From Cladopsammia gracilis (Eukaryota > Cnidaria > Anthozoa > Scleractinia > Dendrophylliidae): a DNA stretch of 64,000 nucleotides. The stretch covers positions 758,501 through 822,500 of the forward strand of contig JAJGOT010000238.1 of assembly GCA_022457155.1 (NCBI GenBank). The letters are read 5' to 3'. Position 1 is the first letter of the stretch. Each line of letters begins with the position of its first letter. The notes below the pieces were generated by a model, which was given only the letters and a program-made list of their open reading frames with translations, was not told the origin of the DNA and ran no database searches. Below, one piece after another: positions 61,101 through 64,000 of the stretch. The translations under genes and the position numbers were made by a program.

Positions 61101-62069
61101 TTGACTGTTTATTCAAGACAGTATAAGAATGTACGTATGTGACCAGTCAACATGACCAGCAATGGAAGGTTTTGTTTTGTTTACCAGCCATTATTTTGAG
61201 CCCTGGTCACACAATTGCCTTTGCACGGCACACACTTATAAGTGTTAACTGCAGATTACAAGGGTTTTTGTATGGTTTACTGTCTTGCTGATCAATTTAA
61301 TAACAAAAGTCAATCTTATACGTAAAGGATTATCAAAAGCTTAAAACATAATTTCTACCATCATCAAGAACAACTCAAGTTAACCTTACGCAGGGTTCTC
61401 ATCAGGCGGTAACCGGTAAAATTTACCGCTTGAAGCAGACTTATTACTGCCCGTAACCGCTTACCCCCAGAAAAATTTTAAGACACACAGTTTTCCCTTT
61501 ACTGCTTAGCAAAAATCCCTTCCCTGCTGAGCTAAAATTTAGGGAGAACCCTGCTTACGTTGTTTCATATTCACAAGATGGCTCTTAGAGCTCTTTGATG
61601 GAGCCGTTTTTATCTTTTTTCATTAGAGGGTTTTTTTTTCCAAAGATATTGGACTTAGAAGTTCGCTAAATCAAACAAAAGCACACAATAGCAGTGATGG
61701 CCTTTGTATTGTACTGTAAACAAAACTGGAGCATTATTTTTAGGTTTCCATTCATGCAAAGTAACACTAAAGATGGTGACATTACCCCTTTAAGCCCTAA
61801 GAGTGATCAGAATCAAATTTCGCCTTGTAATATCAATGTCTTATCAATCAAAAAAGTCATGAGAATTAAGGACATGATCACACAAGATGAATTCTCTTGA
61901 TATCTAAATAATTTCTCCCAACTACTTCTCTAGGAAATGTATAGGGTCAAGAAATGAGAATTTAAATTTTGAAATTAGGGCTTAAAGGGTTTAAAATAGT
62001 CTATTGTGACTGTACTTACTGGTGTACTTCGTTTCACAGGTGAACTAAATGGGGACTGTGATCCAATAC
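31030..62069 (-). CDS. LIN9: LIN9, MuvB/DREAM complex subunit (24 exons, 5' end missing)
   Basis: Spliced gene model read by eye on the minus strand. Coding exons (5' to 3'): 62069-62020, 60048-59971, 57670-57642, 56631-56610, 55922-55875, 54402-54314, 54043-53980, 53002-52941, 50900-50819, 49805-49730, 48517-48422, 47659-47622, 47349-47255, 45735-45696, 44496-44462, 43209-43172, 41768-41725, 37188-37108, 36577-36497, 35418-35374, 34771-34668, 33181-33112, 32184-32090, 31129-31030. Every junction is GT-AG and phases chain without a break, giving 519 residues plus stop. The product aligns along its length with human LIN9 as I remember it: DIRP domain (exons 54.4-50.8 kb), Tudor-like segment (49.8-47.6 kb), Myb-binding coiled coil (41.8-35.4 kb) and the C-terminal tail. 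LIN9 is a nuclear scaffold of MuvB, which represses cell-cycle genes with RB-like proteins and E2F in quiescence and activates mitotic genes with B-Myb. The N-terminal ~30-50 residues are absent or uncertain. A minus-strand AATAAA at 30736-30731 could end the transcript. Confidence 0.96.
31130..32089. other. LIN9 last intron, nothing distinctive
   Basis: AT-rich with short inverted words around AACATTGTT (31400-31500). Confidence 0.5.
32090..32184 (-). CDS. LIN9: LIN9 exon: C-terminal segment
   Basis: 95 bp, acceptor TTTCAG, donor GTGAGC. Contains DLNTFEFKSLSDAVDEIKKT, vertebrate DLNSFEFKSLTDSLNDIKST. Confidence 0.96.
32477..32690. mobile_element. TTAACCCTTT MITE, copy 1
   Basis: Ends TTAACCCTTTAACTCCCAAG and inverse of TTAACCCTTTCCCTCCCAGA. 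In a LIN9 intron. Related copies at 47417-47590 and 52234-52535. Confidence 0.9.
33112..33181 (-). CDS. LIN9: LIN9 exon: C-terminal helix
   Basis: 70 bp, acceptor TTCCAG, donor GTATGC. Ends LVQIVSNLTSLMLQIK, vertebrate LTDLISRLTAILLQIK. Confidence 0.95.
33501..33690. mobile_element. GAGC(A/G)GTTTTC MITE, right part replaced by a minisatellite
   Basis: Matches 53571-53760 up to TTTGCTTCG, then runs into the 36-bp array. Confidence 0.8.
33688..34086. repeat. 36-bp minisatellite, about 11 copies
   Basis: Unit GTGATCGGTTTGTTCATTGG + TGTGTCTGTGTCTGTT. Open in several frames because the unit is a multiple of three; not a gene. The unit resembles the MITE stretch GATTGGTTCATTGGATTGTT. Confidence 0.95.
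34668..34771 (-). CDS. LIN9: LIN9 exon: LAPDQG segment
   Basis: 104 bp, acceptor TGTCAG, donor GTATGT. Starts LAPDQGVQSMDQSTSVKRRC and continues acidic; vertebrate LAPDQGLQPADQPTDMRRRC. Confidence 0.96.
34905..34936. repeat. 24-G homopolymer
   Basis: G run at 34911-34934 in a LIN9 intron. Confidence 0.95.
35374..35418 (-). CDS. LIN9: LIN9 exon: helix after the Myb-binding coil
   Basis: 45 bp, phase 0 to 0, acceptor TTGTAG, donor GTTTGT. Reads DLNEYLTGVQEYCQE (vertebrate DLNKVLHKVQQYCYE). Confidence 0.94.
35772..36069 (-). mobile_element. TIR element with tRNA-like core, copy 3
   Basis: Perfect inverted ends TCAGAAGGAGGTCGGACACC at 35772 and 36050-36069. Inside, reverse-oriented, the same tRNA-like core with GGTTCAATCCTG. 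Confidence 0.9.
36128..36281. mobile_element. Small MITE with CACGTGAC ends
   Basis: Inverted ends CACGTGACGTCACGGCGGCC and CACGTGACCGGCAGCCATAT; in a LIN9 intron. A related segment lies inside the MITE at 29.9-30.1 kb. Confidence 0.75.
36497..36577 (-). CDS. LIN9: LIN9 exon: Myb-binding coiled coil
   Basis: 81 bp, phase 0 to 0, acceptor ACATAG, donor GTGCGT. Includes EFQRRYASVVLELERLNR (vertebrate EFQRRYATIVLELEQLNK). Confidence 0.97.
36928..36947. repeat. 20-C homopolymer
   Basis: C run in a LIN9 intron. Confidence 0.95.
37108..37188 (-). CDS. LIN9: LIN9 exon: Myb-binding coiled coil
   Basis: 81 bp, phase 0 to 0. Includes TRLSKILLVKKECIEKLRDM, heptad-like, matching TRLSKILMIKKEHIKKLREM, the helix that pairs with LIN52 and B-Myb. 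Confidence 0.97.
37189..41724. other. Largest LIN9 intron
   Basis: 4.5 kb. Holds three diverged tandem copies of a ~225-bp unit (starts near 38409, 38636, 38857; each with GTC(A/G)ACCAGAA(A/G)AGTC), a second direct duplication (38998 and 39231, ATAAGGACAAAGTTCAACAT), a CATA-rich run (39779-39812) and the satellite at 40.07-41.14 kb. No exon seen. Confidence 0.7.
40069..41144. repeat. ~42-bp satellite, about 26 copies
   Basis: Unit CAGGACACTTTGTGATGCCA + GTCATGGAGTAGC + variable G/C-rich spacer. Spacer length varies so units drift out of frame. Lies in the largest LIN9 intron. Confidence 0.95.
41725..41768 (-). CDS. LIN9: LIN9 exon: start of the Myb-binding region
   Basis: 44 bp, acceptor TTTTTTAG, donor GTAAGT. 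Reads GTLGGFPIRFLILV, vertebrate ETLGGFPVEFLIQV. Confidence 0.94.
42259..42919. mobile_element. GAGCAGTTTTC MITE with a nested palindrome
   Basis: Ends GAGCAGTTTTCAATTGAGTG and its inverse, flanked by TA on both sides. Interrupted at about 42430-42609 by another inverted-repeat element. Confidence 0.9.
42430..42609. mobile_element. Nested palindromic MITE
   Basis: ~60-bp arms (CACCGGTTTTCCGTGGTGTG left, inverse right) around a ~55-bp loop. In RNA it would form a long hairpin within a LIN9 intron. Confidence 0.85.
43172..43209 (-). CDS. LIN9: LIN9 38-bp exon in the linker
   Basis: 38 bp, acceptor TGAAAG, donor GTAATG, with a TCTAAT branch-point-like motif upstream. Encodes LRLQDAISQQGQ; not conserved in sequence but the only candidate found whose phase joins the neighbours. 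Confidence 0.6.
43387..43965. mobile_element. Inverted-end element with TTAAAGTGCACATGAAGTG end
   Basis: Left TTAAAGTGCACATGAAGTGA, right GTGAAATTTCACTTCACGTG as imperfect inverse. Contains (TTG)n at 43583-43607. Relative of 4745-4810. Confidence 0.55.
44140..44375. repeat. ~115-bp direct duplication
   Basis: AACAGTCGGTCATCGGACAT and following CCGACCAA.ATCCAAAAATAT occur twice, with AAGGGTTTACATTCACA before each. Confidence 0.85.
44462..44496 (-). CDS. LIN9: LIN9 35-bp exon in the linker
   Basis: 35 bp, acceptor CGACAG, donor GTAACA. Encodes VHDPLIGASPG, matching NDPLLGQSPW of vertebrate LIN9. Confidence 0.85.
44545..44659 (-). mobile_element. tRNA-Thr-like SINE
   Basis: 44659-44589 (minus) folds like a tRNA: acceptor GGCTTGA/TCAAGCC pairs fully, D-arm TAGCTTAGTGGATAGAGCA, T-arm ATGGGTTTGAATCCCGT, anticodon-like GGT but C at position 33. 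It is followed by T7 and a short stem, so a SINE head rather than a working tRNA. In a LIN9 intron. Confidence 0.7.
44842..45087. mobile_element. MITE with TTATTACATCCATTTTGAAA ends
   Basis: Perfect 21-bp inverted ends at 44842 and 45067-45087; the inside has two direct copies of GTGC(A/G)(A)TTTATTCCC(A/G)AATCGCAC. Confidence 0.9.
45090..45240. mobile_element. Palindromic MITE, CCAATTCTGTCTGTAATCAT arms
   Basis: Left arm near 45131-45160, inverse near 45212-45235; both arms also have TCCAATT or close. Adjacent to another inverted GC-rich element (45284-45565, GAGCGGGCGAGCC and inverse). Confidence 0.75.
45696..45735 (-). CDS. LIN9: LIN9 40-bp exon in the linker
   Basis: 40 bp, acceptor TTGCAG, donor GTGAGA. 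Encodes LLPAGGDLNSPNM; sequence is poorly conserved, but length and phase are what is needed to join the flanking exons, and the position matches LHYTPPLQSPIID. Confidence 0.75.
45736..47254. other. LIN9 intron, no exon seen
   Basis: AT-rich. Around 47060-47235 short words GGAGGGTC.CT(A)CTTTTGG recur. Nothing coding. Confidence 0.4.
47255..47349 (-). CDS. LIN9: LIN9 exon: central linker
   Basis: 95 bp, acceptor TTTTCAG, donor GTATCA. Reads SEDPHDTMPISSFLQKERPR then a proline-rich end (PAYTPP); vertebrate counterpart SNEPHETMPIAAFGQKQRPS. Confidence 0.94.
47417..47590. mobile_element. TTAACCCTTT MITE, copy 2
   Basis: Right end GACTCTGGGAGTGAATGGGT; 40-bp-shorter inside than the 32.5-kb copy. 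Confidence 0.85.
47622..47659 (-). CDS. LIN9: LIN9 exon: end of the Tudor-like region
   Basis: 38 bp, acceptor CTTCAG, donor GTATGT. Reads LGTHSVPDTEVL (vertebrate LGTHTIPDYEVL). Confidence 0.94.
48422..48517 (-). CDS. LIN9: LIN9 exon: Tudor-like region
   Basis: 96 bp, acceptor TTCAG, donor GTTTGT. Includes DGLFTGQIDAVDTVNFSYRV, almost the vertebrate sequence; this beta-rich Tudor-like segment is attributed to chromatin contact in MuvB. Confidence 0.97.
49371..49546. mobile_element. Palindromic MITE, 176 bp
   Basis: ~80-bp arms, TAGACTACGAGTAGTCCC and inverse, with CACGTG and CGCGAG motifs; nearly a perfect hairpin in a LIN9 intron. Confidence 0.9.
49730..49805 (-). CDS. LIN9: LIN9 exon: linker and start of the Tudor-like region
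   Basis: 76 bp, acceptor CCACAG, donor GTTTGT. Includes FKDLPDEVPLPLVIGTKVT, nearly identical to vertebrate LIN9. Confidence 0.97.
50819..50900 (-). CDS. LIN9: LIN9 exon: DIRP domain end
   Basis: 82 bp, acceptor AACAG, donor GTTAGT. Encodes CSPAFFLEERQALEEKRR then KIRMLQQRK, the conserved basic end of the DIRP domain. Confidence 0.97.
51170..51260. repeat. Direct repeat, ~45 bp x2
   Basis: GTCATACCTACAAACAATAG + TTTTATGCATGCAGAAGTGAC occurs twice in tandem. Confidence 0.95.
51345..51498. mobile_element. Palindromic MITE
   Basis: Arms ACAATTATTGGAT...GCATGATAGCGATAATTATC (left) and inverse (right) around CCTCAGCCTTCGGCTTCGG. Confidence 0.85.
52234..52535. mobile_element. TTAACCCTTT MITE, copy 3, internal tandem duplication
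   Basis: Reverse-oriented relative of 32477-32690. A ~84-bp inner segment (GAAATCCTATGGTGTGAC in each) is present twice. Confidence 0.9.
52941..53002 (-). CDS. LIN9: LIN9 exon: DIRP domain
   Basis: 62 bp, acceptor CATCAG, donor GTCATT (weak). Encodes THKLRRAEWREVRRLMGKPR, clearly the vertebrate TRKLTRVEWGKIRRLMGKPR. Confidence 0.95.
53571..53854. mobile_element. GAGCAGTTTTC MITE, complete
   Basis: 284 bp with inverted ends GAGCAGTTTTCAATTGAGTG and TA duplication (53569-53570, 53855-53856). Reference copy for 18.9, 33.5 and 42.3 kb. Confidence 0.92.
53980..54043 (-). CDS. LIN9: LIN9 exon: DIRP domain
   Basis: 64 bp, acceptor TTTAG, donor GTTCGT. Reads LFEGDNDFHVCLKESFPNLK, one difference from the vertebrate sequence. 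Confidence 0.97.
54314..54402 (-). CDS. LIN9: LIN9 exon: DIRP domain start
   Basis: 89 bp, acceptor TTCACAG, donor GTAATA. Contains LLKLPKASRWCYFEWFYS, near-identical to the vertebrate start of the DIRP domain (LLKLPKAHKWCIYEWFYS), the signature of LIN9/ALWAYS EARLY proteins. Confidence 0.96.
54528..54760 (+). mobile_element. tRNA-derived SINE, old copy
   Basis: Same family as 26486-26771, with decayed A box and B-box-like GGTTCAAGGCC; its tail runs into the 20-bp minisatellite. Confidence 0.85.
54755..55190. repeat. 20-bp minisatellite grown from a SINE tail
   Basis: Unit GTGTGGGCCACCTGTGGCTT in two blocks (54760-54925, 55003-55185) separated by a duplicated CCATCATTTATGATGG segment. The unit resembles the SINE tail GTGTGGGCCATCGTGG. 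Confidence 0.95.
55198..55795. mobile_element. Composite element with AACCCGTGAAT ends and a tRNA-like part
   Basis: Short inverted ends (AACCCGTGAAT at 55200; ATTCACGGGTT near 55780). Contains the ~330-bp repeat also at 28181-28510 and, at 55541-55610, a tRNA-like stretch (GTGGTCGAGTGGTTTAAAGC; GGTTCGAATCTTG) followed by T-rich sequence. The acceptor stem does not pair, so it is not a working tRNA. Confidence 0.65.
55875..55922 (-). CDS. LIN9: LIN9 exon before the DIRP domain
   Basis: 48 bp, phase 0 to 0, acceptor CCTAG, donor GTAATC. Reads VANLIGNGNPDKKLAK, matching the TPDKKASQ region of vertebrate LIN9. Confidence 0.82.
56610..56631 (-). CDS. LIN9: LIN9 22-bp microexon
   Basis: 22 bp between TTGCAG and GTATCT. 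The only frame that fits both neighbouring phases reads (R)RMASLKA, matching QRVAMVP of vertebrate LIN9. Confidence 0.7.
57642..57670 (-). CDS. LIN9: LIN9 29-bp microexon
   Basis: 29 bp between TTTTACAG and GTATGA, encoding EFSLSSPRT plus two bases of an Arg codon. Corresponds to the SPKRNQR region of vertebrate LIN9. Its phase fits both neighbours. Confidence 0.75.
58067..58594. repeat. 15-bp minisatellite, ~35 copies
   Basis: Unit GTAAACATGTTTAGA, self-complementary in part (AAACATGTTT), hence open on both strands; not a gene. Confidence 0.97.
59195..59425 (+). CDS. Myb/SANT-like DNA-binding ORF of a transposon, truncated
   Basis: 76 codons from ATG in good context (CAAAATGG). Contains NWSFYEAKCLVEVWADEEIQ, then RKQNIWENIAAKLNENGF and RTASQCKTKI: the three Trp-spaced helices of the Myb/SANT-like (trihelix) fold. 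It stops right after the third helix, where relatives continue. Harbinger transposons carry such a protein next to the transposase; it binds element ends and helps import the transposase. Confidence 0.8.
   Translation: MADGCGEDTSVQKNQNWSFYEAKCLVEVWADEEIQRQLAAMGRKQNIWENIAAKLNENGFKRTASQCKTKIYARIT
59573..59735. repeat. ~42-bp tandem repeat, about 3.5 copies
   Basis: Unit CTAGTGTGAACACAGCATGA + GTCAGACTAAACATGTTTC; it is the inverse of the end AGCTGTGTTCACACTAGG seen at 59012. Confidence 0.9.
59971..60048 (-). CDS. LIN9: LIN9 exon: basic/acidic N-terminal linker
   Basis: 78 bp, phase 0 to 0, acceptor TTTACAG, donor GTAAAT. Begins PRTKKRTRQFDES and becomes acidic; the basic run is a plausible nuclear localisation signal, like KRSRLFSDEDD in vertebrates. 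Confidence 0.85.
60456..61205. mobile_element. hAT-like non-autonomous element
   Basis: Inverted ends CAGGGCTCAAAATAAT; inner inverted TGACCAGTCA/ACATGACCAG words. Both flanks have GTCAC, short of a full 8-bp duplication. No transposase. Confidence 0.8.
61391..61553. mobile_element. Small hAT-like MITE
   Basis: Ends CAGGGTTCTC and GAGAACCCTG with CTTACG on both sides (61385-61390, 61554-61559). Confidence 0.85.
61789..61995. mobile_element. MITE with CCTTTAAGCCCTAA ends
   Basis: Left CCCTTTAAGCCCTAAGAGTG; right TTAGGGCTTAAAGGG. Relative of the TTAACCCTTT family by end sequence. Confidence 0.8.
62020..62069 (-). CDS. LIN9: LIN9 exon: N-terminal basic/serine segment
   Basis: 50 bp between TTTACAG and GTAAGT. 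Encodes IGSQSPFSSPVKRSTP after a split codon; matches the MPFRNSKRS stretch of vertebrate LIN9 only loosely. Ends in phase 0. Confidence 0.8.
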
Positions 62070-62662
62070 CTGTAAATTGCACAGTGATTACTTGGAGTTA
62101 TAAATATAAATGTGTAAAGCAAGGTTTAAGCCAGACCATTCCAATGCGTCAATCTCACACCACAATTTAAATTGTCCCTTTAAAAAATGGTCAGATGGAC
62201 AATTTGTCCCAGTCAAAATTGGAAAACAAAACTCAAGAAGAAAACACACAAGAAGAGCTACTGAAAGCTGAAATATAGAAGGTGGAAAGAATTTTATCGC
62301 GCATTCAACGTTCATTCTTGGTCATTCAAAGGTCACGTTTCAGTCACACTCTACTGAACATGTCACATGCTCAGCCAAGTGCGACAAATGCATGTGGGAA
62401 TTTTCAAAATGTTGCATCGAAAAAATGTTCGCACGTTAGATAGCTTTCTCATTTCAAATCAAAGCCAGACTGAATGAATGGAAAATAATACAGAAGTACA
62501 TGTAGAACAGTCATAGCAATGAATTCCCAAGTTTGATTACGGTAAGCTTTCTCAAGTAGCACTTGTATTGCCTACTAATACGGCAGGCAGTGAAAGAGGT
62601 TTTAGTGCACAAGAAGAAACAAACTGAAAGCTGAGCGACTATATGTGCTCATGACCATTGAC

Positions 62663-62716
62663 ATTGAGGGGCCACCTTCCAAGGACTTTGACTTTCTGCA
62701 GTCCTTGATGTTTGGG
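62663..62716 (-). CDS. LIN9: Possible upstream LIN9 exon
   Basis: Candidate exon after a TTTTAG acceptor. The reading CC + 17 codons + T would join the next exon in phase and includes SPWK, resembling TPVWK near the N-terminus of vertebrate LIN9. The donor (T|GTCAAT) is weak; a better-looking GT at AAG|GTGG gives the wrong phase. No start codon is seen, so the true 5' exon lies further upstream or beyond the window. Confidence 0.35.
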
Positions 62717-64000
62717 CTAAAACAAACAGAAAAATGAATACATGTACATCTACCAGTAATAATTTTCACGACTGAAAGTTTGAACGAAACTGAACTTGTC
62801 AAGGGGACTCCGAGACAGAGATTCTACTCCGAAATGCTGTGAAGTACAAAGTATATACAGTCATTGATCTTCAGACTGTTTAACATGACCAGAAAAAAAA
62901 AAGTCTTAACACTGTATACTGAACTTTGCTGTTTCTATTAAAATGTTTTTTTTTACAAGTATCAGTTAATGTTTTAATGTGTTTTTGTTGCCTTGCCTGT
63001 GTCTATGCATTAATGTAAAAAAAAATTGAATAAAAAAACATTTGTCTGTCCCCCTAAAAATAAAAATGTCCCCCAAAAATTTAGCCGGGAGACAAATTGT
63101 CCCCCAGTGATCAAATCCTAACTCAAACCCTGGTGCAAAGTATCATTCCTATTAATAATAATTTATAAATATACAGTATAATGTATACTATAGATAGCTA
63201 ATAAGCATTGGTATATTATACATTGCTAAACCTCTGATTTGTTTGATACTTACAGGTAATCAACCTCAATTTTTTTATTATTTGCTAACTTTGCAAAACA
63301 TCCCTTGTTGGTTATCATTATCAATACACCAAATGCAAATATGGCCGTCAGGCAGTTTTTTGTTTGGCCAAGTTTTCAGAGAAATTAATGATATCACGTA
63401 GACAAGTGCTGCTAAGTGTATCATCTTGCGAAGTTTGAGTGTTTTTGGTTAAACGGTTGCAAAGTTATGGCTCACTGAAATTTTAAGCATTGTATGAGAA
63501 AAAGACATTCTAGCCTCACTAGCCTCACTTTCATGTATTTCCCAAAATTTGATTGCCTATAACTTCTCCTAAAATAAGAATATGGCCTTGAAAATGCACA
63601 CAATGACTCATTTTGACCTGATCTTTATTGTTATCCAATTGCTTTTCTTTTCTTGAGAACCTGTCCAAACAAAAAATTGTTGGTCGGACATATTTGCATT
63701 CGGTGTATAGTGTGAATTTACTTCTTGCAAACGACACACACACACACAATTTAAAATGATAATTTGGGGGTTGTAACTGTGCAAGGAAGCATTTGTTTCT
63801 TTTTGAGTTTTCCATATTATTATATTTATCTGCAAAATTTTTCTGCGAAATGTCAAAAGTTTCACAGATAGATGTACATTGAATAGAAAACTGAAAATGC
63901 CACTGTATGCTTCCCAGCATAACTACATCTCTCACATTTGACAAAAACTTTTTTTCTAGGTTTCTGAATTTTGCAGATTCGGAATAAGTCAGAAATGAAA
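62717..64000. other. LIN9 5' region, no exon recognised
   Basis: AT-rich. Contains GTCCCCC-rich repeat fragments at 62140-62215 and 63045-63125. Open frames near 63531-63944 have no features of a gene. Confidence 0.4.

Overview
The window is animal nuclear DNA: AT-rich, mostly non-coding, with small exons in large repeat-filled introns, GT-AG splice sites, CCAAT/CRE-like motifs, and many short inverted-repeat transposons and tRNA-derived SINEs. The repeat types (MITEs, Harbinger, hAT-like elements, SINEs) and a very vertebrate-like LIN9 suggest a cnidarian, probably a stony coral. The species assignment is inference; the gene structures are read from sequence.

Layout. 1-7.1 kb: 3' part of an unrecognised minus-strand gene (exons 7032-5846, 3156-2935, 2358-2185, all in phase 0) interrupted by SINEs. 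7.1-15 kb: no convincing gene; two diverged copies of a ~0.8 kb repeat (8.2-9.0 and 12.7-13.5 kb) and a SINE with a MITE inside it. 15.1-23.9 kb: a minus-strand tandem array of repeated exon modules, a 21-codon start exon (MCEVC..DDFS) and a ~46-codon module ending W-x-S-G-E-x-K-G, each start exon preceded by a repeated promoter-like block. One start exon is split by an 839-bp Harbinger-like element. I do not recognise this family. 24-31 kb: a LINE 3' end, a SINE with a 14-bp target duplication, TIR elements carrying a tRNA-like sequence, an orphan ORF and a large TTAA-flanked MITE. 31.0-62.1 kb (to ~62.7 kb if a doubtful exon is real): LIN9, the MuvB/DREAM-complex subunit, on the minus strand. 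I could chain 24 exons with consistent splice phases, giving 519 residues and a stop; only the N-terminal part is missing. Its introns hold most of the remaining repeats: a ~1.1 kb satellite, long palindromes, SINEs, and a Harbinger-type element with a Myb/SANT-like ORF and a 15-bp minisatellite.

Themes. (1) LIN9 is the one gene whose function is clear: cell-cycle gene control with RB-like proteins, E2F and B-Myb. (2) The tandem module array is the best candidate for something undescribed. (3) At least four minisatellites have unit sequences that match the transposon they sit in, so they look born inside mobile elements. (4) Fragments of both Harbinger proteins (transposase N-terminus and Myb/SANT partner) occur in separate elements.
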